Shown here piece by piece: positions 32,040 to 46,136 of a stretch of 64,000 bases of DNA. The translations under genes were made by a program, and so were the position numbers. The stretch is from Sipunculus nudus (lineage: Eukaryota; Annelida; Sipuncula; Golfingiida; Sipunculidae), in the NCBI GenBank assembly GCA_026874595.1, contig CM049310.1:55433058-55497057 (forward strand). The letters run 5' to 3'. Position 1 is the stretch's first letter. Every line of letters starts with the position of its first letter. The notes under the pieces are model-generated. The model searched no databases, was not told where the DNA came from, and was given only the letters and a program-made list of their open reading frames with translations.

Positions 32040-34880
32040 GATTTACGGAAGAAAACAATACAAACACATTGTCAAAGTGTCTTCAAATCCAAGGTCTATC
32101 CAAAGCATTGTTTCCCAGTCAGCTTATACAAGCCTCTTCTTTAACAAACAGCCGAACTATTCCCGGATTTTTTAATATACGGCGGTGTCTGTGAACCTCA
32201 CGAGCAGGTCATCATTGTAAGAGGAGATTATATCTCAACTGGTCCTCAGGGAGAGACCTAGATCATGGGCGAGCCTTATTTGAAATACTCGTGCAGTTAT
32301 ATCAGCAAATCCAGCAATTCCACTCAGGAAGTACCATAAGTCAGCCTCTCATATGAAGAATGATATGTTCTATTCATTCTGGCTTTTAGAAGTCTTAATA
32401 ATGTACATCTATCAAACCTGATAAATACATGTCTGTATATTTTACAAATAAGTATAAGATAAATCTATCATCGAATGAAATTAAGTCAGGATTTCAGGAA
32501 AAATTTTTGAGAAAACGAAAATCGCATTAAACAAATATATATTTTATTTTTGTTTCGCCTTGTGGTCCAAAACTACACTGGCACTAAAGATAGACCAGGC
32601 CAATCGTTAAATATGTTCACCTGTGAATCGTTTTTAGTGGTTTTTTTCCATCGCTTCCTTTTAGGAAAGAATGGTCACTAAATATTTTATTTAAGATTAG
32701 ATAAGACGGATTTTCATAAAATATGTAATATACAAAGACGAGGACAGGGTTAAGAAAATAGATCATGGTAAACACCTAACATGTATGAAAGACCTAAAAT
32801 TGCAAGCATTCATGTTAAGCGACATTAAATTGACATTAAATCTTGCCTAGAGTATGAATAAATCGTATGACAGACCCTGTTGTGAAAACTGCATGTTTAT
32901 CGTTGTCCCTGCAAAATGTTTTTGGCCGGCTCTTGGATATGAAATATAACTAAGGTTATTTTGCGTCGAAAACTTGATCTCTGAAGTTTCAGTACGAGAA
33001 AATAGAATCGTTTGATCCCTTGAACACCTAAAGAAGTAGGGAAAGACCTGAAAGTTGAAGCTGTTCTCATAAAGTAGTCCTCATATTATTTCTATTACGG
33101 GAATTAGGCAAAACTAACTCGATGATAAAACTGCTATATTATAAAACGAGTTTGCTTTCACAGTTTCACAATTATCACATATAATTCAACAAATAGTAAT
33201 CTATATCACACCATTTCTTCATCCTCATTCTCGAGAGAAAAAGTATTCAGTCATATAGTTTAATTGTCTTGAAAGCCAATATCTATCTAAGGCACTGTAT
33301 CCAAGCCTTGTCTATAATAGCTATTCCCTTAAATATATTCCGAAGGAGGCCTATATCAAAGGCTCATGCAGTATATAAGCAAATCCTGCAATCCATTCAA
33401 GAAATTCTATTAAATAGATTATCATTTCAATGGTGAGATGTTCAATTTACTCTGGCCATAAATGTTCGCTCTACTAGCAAGCCCTGCCCTTTTCAAGCCT
33501 TAGCTAATTCCATGCGACTGCGTGGCGCTCCATTCGGTAAATTTCTATCTGTGATTAACTCAGGATGACCCCATCAGATCTTCTTTTATATTCCTTTATA
33601 TTCCAGAAGGTATAAATTATAGTTTTGGTTACTCGGTTGTCTGGTTATAAACTGCATGGTTATTCTGTCTGTTAACAATCTTTTGTGATTTTTTTAACCT
33701 TAGTGATATCTCATATCCAGGAGCTGACCCAAAATTTTTAATGAAGAGACCAAAAAAGGTTATGAACGGATTTTAATGACACCTTTTGTAGGTTAGTGAA
33801 CACCAATTGTCATAATCTGGATCAACATGATTCGTTTCTGTTTAAAGGTTTTTTATTACCATTGTAAGAGAGAACCATTTGTCTTACCGGCCGTGAGCAT
33901 GAGTCCTAAGGTTTTTCTGCCATAGCGAAACAGGCAGTTTGTTTACCCGGCCCTTGGCCATATCATTTTCTGGTATTTTCCTAATGGTTGAATCACAGGT
34001 GAGCTCAATCCGCCTTTGTTCTGTCAGAGAGAGCTTATTTGTGATGTAACAGTATACAGGTTTGTATTTTTTATATTTCCTTAGGCGGAAACGTATATGC
34101 GTCTCTAGCAGCCCGCCACTTTCTGGCATAGGTAATTTCTATCTGGATATTGTGTATTTGTTAGTGTCTGACGTAAAAATAATCCTATTCATGTTAATGA
34201 TCAAATTTTGTATTAGATTCACATGTCTGAAATCGTGATTTATGAGAAAAGGAGAGATACCAGAGTAAACCTATACTAATATTTACAGAGACATATTAGG
34301 TAAAGGTAAAAGTGACGGTAATTCAGAGGTCGCATGCAAAGGACCAGTTAAGTATGCCAAGATAATCTACATGCCATCCTAAAGCTATATAAGACATCTG
34401 TGTCTATTCATATTTTGGTAAGTAAGAGCAGGAGGTATACTGAAGTATTGGCAACTAGTTTAAGCCTTATTTAGTGGTGAATTTAGCGTGATTTAGGCAG
34501 GAAGTAAGGGAATAAAGTTTAATTAGTGGGAAGGTAACAGTAGGCCCTTTGATGTTTGTAATATCACGCACCCGGTGAAATCATAGTGCCTGTGACACAG
34601 TTTGCCCACCGACGACCAATAAGTATTATCGGGTGCCCAGTCTAACATGACAAGGGCATGAATGTATTAAGAGAGCGTTTGAATAAACATCATTTGAGGC
34701 AGCCAGACAAGGCCTTTGATTGAAAGTGCGTTTCATATTTGCTGTACGAGCACTGCTTACCGTCTGGCTTTAAATACAGAGAGGGCTCCATGGATAATGC
34801 TATCTGAAGATAAAGATCATCTCTGTCGATATTTCCCATATCACAACCAAATATAACGAATATGCGTGTGAATACTATCC
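32040..34880 (-). repeat. Inverted part-copy of the segmental repeat unit
   Basis: On the minus strand the modules read in the normal order: delta at 34880-34740 (GTATTTAAAGCCAGACGG and GTAAGCAGTGCTCGT), lambda at 34050-33890 (GGCCATG/GGCCAAGGGCCGG-type phrase, CTCACCTGTGAT), epsilon at 33470-33290 and a second epsilon at 32390-32040 (GGTCTCTCCCTGAGGACC, ATGATGACCTGCTCGTGAGG). This explains much of the extra length of unit I. Confidence 0.6.
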
Positions 34881-35996
34881 CATAAGGCATGTCAATTTCA
34901 TGTCGTTTTCAATTTTTTTTTTTGCCTACCATTAACCATTATCTAAATCCCACATTTTCTTAACAAGATTTTCTGATCTCAAAATTAGAATTTCGTAATG
35001 TATATCCTTGGAAATAGACCGTTTGTGGATTTTGAATGTCCTCAAAATTCATTTTTTTCAGATGCCGCTTTATTACAACCATAGATATCAATGAGATTCG
35101 TCAGCCGGCTGACTATTTAATTCGGATCAATCATGACCCCAGTATAATATTTAAGATATACCAGTGGATGTGAATTGTCATTTTTTACTCTATGCAAACC
35201 CTGTCTCCAGTGATTATATTAAAAAATATATGTTATTTGTAATTGTGTACATTAATATCCTTACCTATACTTACCTGAACGTCTTCAATGAATCACTTAT
35301 TCTTTCTATTGACGTCGATGTGGTAGAGATGTCTGGATTACATATCCCTTTATGAACTGCTGTTTGATGGTAAAATACAGTATATGTTACCCGCATTTAT
35401 ACATATTGCATAACTGTAGTCTAGCCTTACACGCGCTTCATTTGGTGGGTTATAAGGGATGATTTTCCTATATCAGTTTATTACTATATTTGTATTTAGG
35501 TCAACATTCTATGGTATCCAGAAGTTCAAAGCCATCGAGTACAATGTCTCTTTTCGATTTCGATCCCCATTTTTATCAGCCCCTGTTTGTGTTGGATCTC
35601 TAATATGACTAGATTTTCAAAAACAAAAGTCATAGGCTACAAATTTGCACCTGATATTTACTTTTGACCTTGACCGTTTTTCCAAGGTCGCACACTTCAT
35701 AGCCAATCTCGAATTATCGCTCAGGTCCGGTCTGTTTGCAGACCATATACTAGTACACTGCGCATATAAATGTGGGTGAGGTTGTCCTGGCCAAGAAGAA
35801 GCAACATATGTTCTTGGATATCAGCGTCTCGCTCCGTGACTATTGAATTCAAGCTTCTCTTTTAGTCCTTTATGTATCCCTTTCTGTATAAATATGTTTT
35901 CACTTAATAAGAATTTTTTTCTGGATATTTAACGATATAATGCACATATATTGTAATTTTATTTTACAATAAGCAAAAAATTGTTCTTTAATTAAA

Positions 35997-35998
<2 letters not shown>

Positions 35999-36032
<34 letters not shown>
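35999..36032. repeat. (TA)n microsatellite
   Basis: About 16 AT repeats. Confidence 0.9.
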
Positions 36033-36034
<2 letters not shown>

Positions 36035-36888
36035 TGATCGACTTTAATTTTTGTTGTTATAATAATTGTTGTTATAATAATGATTAAAGAGGTGTATCTT
36101 TATCCGTTTAAATATCTGCCTTATTTGCTAATTTTTTTCAATGTTGGTAGCAAACAGACACAACAAAATTAATGTGTTAAAGTGGCCATTTTTTTAATTT
36201 TTCATATTTTCGTTTTATCATTAAACTAGCCCCTTCTCTGTGTTATATATTTTATATTACATTAATTATGCAGTAGGTTAATATCTTTCGTTGTCACTGA
36301 ATGTATTTTGTTGGCAAATGCCTTAAGAAAACAAAGCTATCTGAAGGTCATGGTCCGTTATTGATTCTATAGAATCGTATGAGGGGGAGGCGTTTATTAA
36401 ACACTGATGGACTGTGAAACTATAAGAAGAAATCAACTGAGAAAATATATATAAAATCTGAGAGTTAACCTGTCATAACAGACGCGAATCATTTTCATAA
36501 ATGCCTTTTTTTGAGAAATGCGGTTATAGTGACCCATCAGACACGGAAAGCTACAAGACAGAGAGATTAGGATCTTGACGTAGTTCTTCCGTCCGTCTAG
36601 ATGCATTGACGTAACTTCATCTTGTCTTTTCTAAGCTGAGCCCGAATGCCAAGAGACTGAGCGTCTTATGCCAAGATACTGAGGGTCATTTGCCATCATA
36701 GAGGCCGATGAGAGAATTAAGTGAAAAGAAGAAAATTTGTGCTTTTGACAGGAAATTAAACGTTCAAAATATAAATGACACGGTAAACCAGGTAACGTCA
36801 ATACAATAGTACAGATTGTCCCCATAACATGGTGCATAACATTCAGATTGGATGAAGAGATGATAAGCTTACGGGCAAACCTACAAGG

Positions 36889-37074
36889 ATGCCAATGTAC
36901 CTTGAGACATTGAAGAACTTTGAAAAAGTCCCTCTGTGGTTTGTCAATAAAGCTATTTCGTTTTGTGGGTTTCCTCACCTAACAGGTCCTTATTATCAGG
37001 CGTTTCCAAAAAAAATAATACAGCAATTTACGAATCCGACCATGTCTCCTAAGATAGTATTAATTTTTGTATAA
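36889..37074 (+). other. Small frame in theta module, unit I (candidate, unproven)
   Basis: The 61-codon frame starts MPMYLETLKNF and includes CGFPHLTGPYY. The paralogous frame in unit IV (56311-56517) starts MPIYLKKRKSF and includes CGFPYLACPYY, with no frame-breaking indel over about 44 codons. A third theta copy near 45880 keeps only CGFPYL. The opposite strand is also open in unit I, so the shared frame could simply follow from DNA similarity. No family recognised. Confidence 0.2.
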
Positions 37075-38000
37075 TTTATATTATTGAACAGCCATGAAAA
37101 CTAATTAAGCTGATAAATAAGGAAATATAAGGCCTTATGGTCAACAAAGAGAAGTCTGATATTAGATTAAACAGATCAAACTTCTGTCGAGGCGTATGTA
37201 AGCTTATATGATCCTTAAATTTCGTTCTTAGCTTATTCTAATTAATTCTTAAACCAAATATAAAAGAGACCTCATTTATCTTGCTTCTGGGACTATGAAA
37301 AATGACTGGTTGTCAGAAATAAGCATTTGGTGACGACTAAAACACAATGCTCAAACCAACAATCATCTTAATGTAATAGACGTAAGGACATATATTGTCT
37401 GTTATTCACGACCAAGGTTTACTGGACTCCAAATGAAATTTAATAATAAGAATATTCTCGGCAAGACCTCATATAATTGTGACATGATATAATTATGACA
37501 ATGATGAAGTTTTATTTTATTAAAGTTTTATATTAATTTTTTTTTTGCGATGACGGACGGTTGTGCCGTCTGAATGGTTTTAGTTTTCGTTTATCTGATA
37601 AGTGATAAGAGTGCCTCCTGAAATACATTCCGAACACACATTCTAATTATTAGAGGATACAGACTTCATAAACAGATGTACAAAACTTTGCTTTATACAC
37701 TTATCGGAACAGAGCGGTGATGTGTTTCGAACGACTTCCCTTTCACTTCCCTGCGTAATCACCGAAAAAAATAAGACTCCATTAAACTACACTGACGGTG
37801 GATACGGTCACTTTCGCCAGATCAATCACTTCTAGCTCGGCTGGAAAAGCATAAAAATGATTTAAATTGAGTAATGGTGAAATGATAGTGATAAATGAAT
37901 AAATAAACATAAATTCAACTATAATATAGCCTTAAAATAACAAAGCGTTCAATTGTTTTGCTGCAGACAAATTTAAATCACCCATTTAGCACTAAGAAGG

Positions 38001-38001
<1 letters not shown>

Positions 38002-38068
<67 letters not shown>
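38002..38068. repeat. (TA)n microsatellite
   Basis: About 33 TA repeats, between the alpha and beta modules of unit I. Confidence 0.95.
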
Positions 38069-38071
<3 letters not shown>

Positions 38072-40469
38072 TATTTAATAAATATAGGGAAATTAATCTT
38101 TTAGACCTCTGAACCACATGGCCGTAAATGGAAGGGAAAACTGATTCGTTGAGGACATTGACATATATAGTCTGTAACGGGTTGATATTTGCATACATAT
38201 GACATATCGCCAAATAACTTTTTTTCCATTTCTGAGAAGATTTTGTGCGGAGGGTAAAATATGACACTTTATGTCCACTCTTTTAAACGGAATGTGAAAC
38301 TTAAGTCAAAAAAGAGCAAAAAAAAAATAGTCGGCGAGTTTAACAATCCAACTATGGGGTGACCTCTGGTATTGGACTTAGAGGATACAGCATAAATCAC
38401 CGTGACATGCATGCCTTATATCTCTGACTCAAGGCTGGATAAATGTCAGGTTCTCTTGTCCCACAGCTAATGGTAGTCTCCTGAAACGTTAAGCCGAATA
38501 AAATCCTGGCGTTTTACTCACCTTATACGGCAGTTCAATAGATACAACCGAATTCTTCTGTTACACCGAGAACGCTAAATGACAGATAAAAAATTCAAGC
38601 ACTGACAAGGTTGGTCTAGGTGTCATCCTTGGGAAAAGCAGACGAAGAAATATCACCGAAACACATGTTACAAAGACAAACTTGATAAAACAGGACCGAC
38701 TTAAGGTATATTGAGTTAAAAAAAAAACAATAGCCATGAAACTGTTCCTTCTATTTTGAATTGAACAAATTAAGCAAAATAACGTTTGGATGGAGCGTAA
38801 TAAACATTTTCCATAAGAAAAAGTATGATTTGTATCATTCCATATGTATTACCTTTCTTAAAATGATTTTTTAAAATGATCAAATGAACCAATGAAAAAG
38901 ATCATGTCAATGACAAAAATAGATTAAGGATTTGAGGCATACACGAAAGGTCAATTTCCCAGAGTTTAAGATGGTCAAAATTGTATCTATATAAATTACC
39001 TAATTTAACCTTGAAATAAATTCATGTAAAGGTAAAGTGGTATTTGGATTTTAGAACAATTGAAATTAAAAAGTGAACTGAGTTGAAAGCGGTTTTATAA
39101 AAGACATGTCTTAGAGATATATATCAACAGCTGTAATTGTAGTATTCAGACGCACAGGAACCGGTTTCCCGCCTTCTTTCAATCCACAGACTTCACCTAA
39201 ATAAGATGATTTCGACATGGTATACGTGCCTACATGGCGAATTCTCCGGGTTCCAGCAGCGATTTTGATACCGAAAGCTCATTATGTGGACATATTTCCA
39301 CTTATTCTACGATTATTAGATTATCCTTATGTTCAGATCCCTTTAAAAAGACAGTCCATACGGTAAGCAGTACTCATTCAACAAATCTGAATCAAAACCT
39401 TCAACCAATAGCCTGGAATGACTGTCTTAACTGATGATCGTTCAAACTCTCTCTCAATAAATTCATCCTCTGCTATGACATGACTGTAAATTAAGCCATC
39501 TTCTTTATAACGTTTTTATATGGTCATTTCAAAGGTTTATTGCAGTCCTCGGTCAGATGTTGGCTCTTATTGCTTGCACAATTACATGACGCCTTGTGTC
39601 TGATTTTTAACCAATCATGTTTTCGAAAATGTGAATGGACAAAGTTGTTTATAAAGCGTTAAGAAGGCCTGTAGATCAATTTGGTGTACCAAGCTGGTTA
39701 TTGGCATGCGGTCAATGAAATAACTTTAACATTTACCTAAAATATGTCTGTTAAATTCCCCCGATAGGTTTACACTGTTTCTTCCCGCCATCTCATGAGT
39801 ATCGATTCCAGACACATGATTATTAATTACACTTGTTTATCAGTATCGATAGGATTACCTTTACCCCACTCACTTACTAAGACCGAGTAATACGCCATAT
39901 GAATATGGAAATTCATATGCCATAAATGCCTCAAATCCGCTTCACTCGACTGTGTTTTTGTGTTAAGGAAATATATAAATGCAGCCAAAGAATAAGGTGT
40001 TGCATAGTTACCCAAGTCGATTGTATCAATGGTCACCTGCCAACTCTCAGAGACAGACGAAGCTCACCTGTGACGCAACCATCCGTAGAATAACAGATAC
40101 TCTGGCCATGGGCCGGAAAAATGCATTGCCCCATTTCGCGATGGTTAAGAACCCTTAAGACAACTTGCCCTGTTTCACCTTGGCAAACAACCCTTAAAAT
40201 AGAAACGTATCATCGTGGTTAAAACAATGGGTGGCAACAAAGTTTTAACAAAATCCGTTAATAACTATTTTAGTAAAGTTGTTAAAAGTCAAACTAATAG
40301 CTAAGTAACAAAAACCGATTAAGCAGGACTAAAGCGAAATACCTGCTGGCTTAGACATAACAGGAATTTAAAGTAGACAGAGATACATCTCCTGTTAATT
40401 ACATATATAACAGTCACTTAAATAACAGTTTTTACAGACTCGGGCTGAAGTTGCCAGAGCTGGTAAATG

Positions 40470-40700
40470 GAGCCAACCAATATAGCCAGAGTTAATAGAA
40501 CATCTCACTCTTCACTGAGAAACTGAATGAATTTCTTCAATTGATTTGCTGGATTTGCTTATATCAGTGCATTAGTATTTTAAATAACGCCGCGCATTTA
40601 TTCAAGATCTCCCTTAAAAACAGTTAATAAATAATCGCCTGTAACAACGATGGCCTGTCTGTGAGGGTCACACACATCGTCGTAACCTTAAGGGAAGAGT
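40470..40700. repeat. Epsilon module, unit II first copy
   Basis: AACATCTCACTCTTCACTGAG, TTGCTGGATTTGCTTATATC, TAAATAACGCCGCGC and GATGGCCTGTCTGTGAGGG match the other epsilon copies in order. Confidence 0.7.
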
Positions 40701-41029
40701 TCGGAAGTACACAATAGACAGGGCTGGAATACACTGCCTTTAATAGATTTTGGATTTGAATTATATGAATGAATTTCTTTCTCCTTTCGAAAATGATTAT
40801 ATAGACATCTGCTAACAATAAAATATGAAACATACTCGTCCAGTAATATAGCAGTGTTATCAGTTCGGTCTCTTTACTGTTTATTTTGATTATTTTAGAA
40901 AGTATACGAGCACTTCTGTAATAATAAGTGGCCCGTGGGCCATGACGCTCAGCTGAATTCAAGGAACCTTAAACAATCGGTAGAATGACTCTCATGGATG
41001 CTCAGTATCATGCAGTTTGCCAATAACCC

Positions 41030-42560
41030 TTAGAAAATAGGTTATAGTAACCTAATTTAGGGTTTCAAAGAAGATGTTACCAGGAACTCTCTAGATACTC
41101 AGTTTCTACGTCCAACTGCTACAATTAGTGTGTATCTGTCTTAAAGGGTACTAAAATAAATTCGAATCATGCAAATCGGTCTTATAGGGTGCTCAAATAT
41201 GATCCTTTCACATATCTTGCAGAATATAGGTCACCAACCCTGACATAGTTTCAGGTTCCAAAGGAGATTTGCCGAGACCCTGTTGTGTCAGAACATTCTA
41301 CAGGTCTAACAGATACAAACTGTACCCATTTGTCTTTCAAGATTTCCTAAAACCATGTTTTGGCCCACAGTTTGCAGAATATAGGTCACCATGACCTAAT
41401 TTCAGGTTTCCATGGAGATTTACTCAGGACCTCCCTGAACGTCACATTAGAAGATTCTGGTCCAAATAGATACAATTTGTGCCCCGTCTGACTTTCTGGA
41501 TGCTAAAAATCATGTTTTTGTCGCATGGTTCGCAAATCTAGGTCACCATCACCTGATTTCAGATTTCAAAGGAGATTTGCCTAGGACCTCCCTTGATGTA
41601 GAGTTAGAAGTTTTTAGGTCTAACGGTTCCGAATTGTGCCCTATAAACAGCCAGACTGTTTCACTGAAGGTCTCAAACATAAAAAAATGCTCAAAATTTG
41701 AAAAATTTGGTGGCGCCACCAGTCTGCAGGACCTGATGTGACAGGGAACTATGGAAAGAATCATGACAATCAATGCATTAGTTATTCAGATAATGGAGCT
41801 TTCGTATGAATTATTTTATTAATTCTGTGGAGTACTCACGAGCCTCATAGCTCGGATGATATAGATCGCAGTGACCTAATTTCAGGTTTCCTAGGAGATT
41901 TTTATGGACCTCTTTGAAAGTCATGTTAGAAATTCTAGTGCTAGCGGATACAATTTGTGCCCCGTCTGACTCACTGGGTGCTAAAAATTATGTTTTCGGC
42001 CCGTAGTTCTCAAAATCTAGGTCACCATCACCTGAATTCAGATTTCAAAGAAGATTTGCCTAGGACCTTCCTGGATGTACAGTGAGAGAAGACAATGCTT
42101 AAAAATATAAAAAAGTACAGGGCGTGCCACCAGTCTTCAGGAACTGATGAAGCACTCCATGATCAATATGCATGGAAAGAATCATACCATATCAATCATT
42201 ATTTTTTTTTCCGAAACTAAAGCTTTTGTATGTGTAGTTATATGAGCAATCCTACCGTTAGTGTACTCATCTTGTGGTGTCGTATATCACTAAATTCTTT
42301 CCCTGTATTTAATGTAATTAAGCTTTTTATGACATGATAAAGCTGTTAGGTTTGCTCGTTATGACGGAGTTTTGAGTTTATTAAAACAATTTTTTTCTGG
42401 GGGTACTTCCGAACCCAATATCTCATGGAATATAGGTCGCTGGGTTTCCAAGAACAGTTTTTATGGACCTATATGGGTTATTTAGTTACAACTTTCTAGT
42501 TCCAGCGTTAACGATTTGTGCCTTGCTAACGGACGGCCGGACGGACGAACAGACGACGGA
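41030..42560 (+). repeat. Diverged tandem repeat, ~157-bp unit
   Basis: The phrase AGGTCACC or a variant, followed by CTAATTTCAGGTTTC, GGAGATTT and GGACCTCC, recurs near 41050, 41227, 41386, 41540, 41867, 42021 and 42427. Spacing is mostly 155-165 bp. It ends in AACGGACGGCCGGACGGACG near 42530, the terminal motif of the dispersed family also seen in intron 6 of the RTK gene. Confidence 0.7.
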
Positions 42561-44429
42561 CAGTTTTCACTACATGCTTAATCTTATAAACTAAATAAAA
42601 GATTCAGTAAATTTGACTAAAATTCCCTTTTCAAATCAGATATACACACGTTTTCTTTGGATAAGGGAGAAACAATGTCATTATGCTAATTACTATCTTA
42701 ACCATGATTAAATACTATTAATATTCAATTTCACACAAGTTTAAAAGGAAGCCAAAGTTTTTACTTTTCTGAAGTTAGGGATTCCTCATATTATAAATAG
42801 CCACATTTTAATAGCCGTACATCACTTAGTGGACACAATTAAATGTGCACTTTTATCATTGTAACCCTCTTGTAAGACAATGGAGTTCCATAACATAGGT
42901 GAGGACCACATCTCTAAAATAAAAATAATCTAATATCTGGTATACAATTAAAACTAAATTGAATATAGATATATGCTAGAAATAATTTTTTTCCTGATTT
43001 TTGACAAAGTAATTATATTTGGGCCCATTACTTTAAAGATTTAAGTAATATTCACCTAATTTCTGGCTTGTACATGGGAAATATATGCAGAAATAGTTAT
43101 ATCAAACGAAATAGACTAACAACAGCGGTTTTTATAGGGGGCTGTTTTGATGTGTAACAATAGTTTTTACTGGAAAACGGTAGTTTTTCCTTAATCTCTC
43201 AAAGGAACGGAGTCGTAGTAACCGAGTTTAAGGATATCTAACTGTATGCCGAATTATGGATTCGTAGGTCTAACGGTTTCAAAATGAGCCTTGTTAACGG
43301 ACGGCCGAACGGCAAAGGGCCATGACTATAGCTCAGATGACATATATGCATTCTCAAACAAGCAATCTCTCTTGCAAAGAATAAATGTCAGATTAGGCTG
43401 ATCTAGGTATGAAGAGGGTATGTCTGGATTTTATAATAAGAAATATTATTATGCCTATAATTAGTGCCAAATATGTTTATGCTTGTCAAACACATCACGT
43501 TGTTTTACGCGTTTAGTGACAATAATTTCAACTACATATTTTCTATACCTATACCTCTCCGAAAATAAGGGATATTCCTTAGGAATACATGGTACAATTC
43601 AGGAATATACCGATTACTGTCACAGATAAGTTTCTGGCAACACGTTTTGGAAATCAGTCACCAAAACATTAATTTACACATGCTATGGGAATTTTTCACC
43701 TGTTCTTTGCTTTTTGTATGATTTTACAGGTATGATCACTATAAGGAATATGTGTAACCTTATTTTCCCTTTGGGTAAAATATAATTCAATAGGAAACCT
43801 CATTTTATTTCCAAAAGGCCAATTCAATTTTAAAATTAACTATTCACTACACTGATAGATATAAGACTCCATACATGTAAGTAGCAGTCGCCCGTTGCAC
43901 CTGTGCTTCTGAGAGCTTGCAACAGTGAAATTATTTATATAAACGACAAGGCTCTGGAGTTAAAGCAATAACGTATCATGAGATAGATTTTCCCCTAAGC
44001 TCGTCATATGACGCTCAATGTCTTGGCATTCAGGTCGAGTTTCGAGACGAAAAGCTTTCAGGTATCTTAAGGAATGTCAATGACGGACTGGCGGAAAGAC
44101 ATTTAAGAAATCGGACAAGATATTTGTCAATATAGTTATTTTGTCACGTTTATCTGACATGTCAGTATTACATTATATGACTTTAACAGATTTAATGCCA
44201 TATCCATGAAAGTGTGTTCTGCATGATTTGTGCAACATAAAAAGCATCAGGATTTATTGGGTTTTTCTTTTTAATTTTCCCCCAAATTCATGTGATTTAT
44301 CAAATTGGCGATTGTTCTTGTCTCACGTGCAAAAACATACAAACACCTGATCTGAATAAAACATAAATATTCAGACACCGTCGATAGGTGTTCTTTTATC
44401 CATATAATGTAACCAGGTTCGACCGTCTT

Positions 44430-44680
44430 TTCGTCGCCGTAAATAATTGTCCCAGAACGTCTGAACAGGTTAGCGACGCGGACATGGGATTCAAGTTCGA
44501 ATGCTGGCACCTAAAAGCCAGAGAAAATTAAAGACCTCACTCTTAAAATGTGAATCTATGTGAAAGTATTATAATAACGCAGCTCCCTTGATTCAAGTAT
44601 CTCCCCGGAGGAAATGTTTAGATCTCCTATAACAATGATGTCCATTCTGTGAGAGTCCAAGACACTGTGATATGTAACAT
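44430..44680. repeat. Epsilon module, unit II second copy
   Basis: GTCTGAACAGGTTAGCGA, CCTAAAAGCCAGAG, CTCACTCTTAAAATG and TCTCCTATAACAATGATG match the epsilon order. Divergence is higher than in the other copies. Confidence 0.6.
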
Positions 44681-46136
44681 TGTTTGTATTTAAAAACATT
44701 TGAGAAGAATAATAAAGATAGGGCTTATATATAAAGCAATGTAATACGTAAGAATGTACTATCGACATAAATGTATGGCCCTTTGTTTATGTTGAAACTA
44801 AAACAAGGACTAGGTAACAATTCCCCCGTATAATATCGTTCAGTATAAGCAGACTGAGAACTGGGAACATTTTTTAAGATGAATTTAAAGCATTTTTCTA
44901 TATTTCCTTTTTTTTATACGTTCCTTGTATGTATTTGAAAATAAGCTTGGTATTATAAGAGGTAATGTAGAAACAGAATTACTGTAAATGGTCTTTATGT
45001 AAAGTAACAACCAAATCATCCGGCTTGGAAGCAAGTGGTTTTTCACAAAGTAAGCGGTTGTCAGTGTGTATCTTCTTGAATTCATACACTGTAAAAAGGA
45101 ACTTGGAGAAGGTAGATATGATGCCTATAACAATAGAAACGGCTGTGCAAACATTTTCCCGTTTCTCGCGATTTTCACGATATCAGGTTCACGGTAACAC
45201 TTAATGGGCAACCAAAACACCAGATCTGAAATAAAGTAAAACTGATATACCATGAAACCATATGTTCAATATTAAATTAAATGAGTTAAATGGAAACAAT
45301 TGGTCTGAAGCACAATGCTAAGGTAACACACGTGTTTTATGGCCTAAATTATATATCATATTTTGTACAGATAACAATGCTGAGAGTTTTCTTTTATAAA
45401 TGAACCGGGTACATACCCCAAAAACATTTAAATCTTTTATATAAGTTTAATCATATCGTTACCTTCTCATCTGTCTGGAGCCATCATACACTTGTCTGAC
45501 CGCATACTAATATGATTATCTGTACCCTAAACATCACGCTACCAGACATCAGTGTTTGAAATTTTATCTTCTTTTTAATGGCAATCTAGGTTAAAAAGAT
45601 GTGCATAAATACAGACGGTATTAGGTGCTAAGCTAAGCTTACCACAGAGAATTGAACTGAAATTATATAAGTAATTTGATTATAGAAGTGAACCTGATTA
45701 CATCAACAAGATTATATAGATCGTCCTCATAAAAAAGCATATGACGTTCAATATTTTGGCATATAAATTTTATTAGCTTAGAGACAAACTTCCATAGAAG
45801 CCTAAAGGATAAACAATATATAATGACAAGCTACAGGACTTATGCAAGATCCCATCGAAGTTTTCAATGAAGTTTTTCCCTTGCGGCTTTCCGTATCTAA
45901 TAAGTCCCTGTCGTCTGGAATTTAAAAAATACCCAGAAAAATGTTATTAATAAATCAGGCGATGTCTGCCATAAAAGCATTACATGGTGTATTATATAGG
46001 TACATCGGTTTTTTATCACCCCCCTCTTGCGATTTCTATAGAATAAATAGCAAATGGCTGACAAATAAGACTATTTTTTTTATTTTCTAGGCAACGAGAG
46101 ACAATATCCTGTTCATATTCAGACATATCTAATGTA

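Larger units (their letters stand above)
28300..39230 (+). repeat. Segmental repeat unit I (with insertions)
   Basis: First copy of a composite unit recognised by shared modules: delta 28290-28490 (GCAGCCAAGTGTTATCTAATT, TCTGGAACTG, GTATTTAAACCCAGACG), epsilon 29390-29730, zeta 30215-30260 (GTCCTGGATAGACA), eta 30910-31060 (TATAAAGCCTTGAGTT), mu 31285-31420, theta 36660-37020, alpha 37700-37850, beta 38355-38640 and gamma 38700-39080. Unit IV lacks the 31.1-36.6 kb stretch, which here includes an inverted part-copy. Paralogy was judged by eye from strings in the same order. Confidence 0.65.

Noticed and set aside
36631-36978. 115-codon minus-strand frame in theta, unit I
   Set aside because: The frame is broken in unit IV, composition is not protein-like, and no domain is recognisable.
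40624-40962. 112-codon minus-strand frame over epsilon of unit II
   Set aside because: The N-terminal part has no counterpart in other units; only the last 25 codons overlap the shared epsilon frame, so it is not annotated as a gene.
44460-44515. tRNA-like phrase with AAGTTCGAATGCTGGCACC
   Set aside because: The paralogous epsilon copies lack the B-box-like string, and no cloverleaf can be folded. It appeared by mutation within the module.
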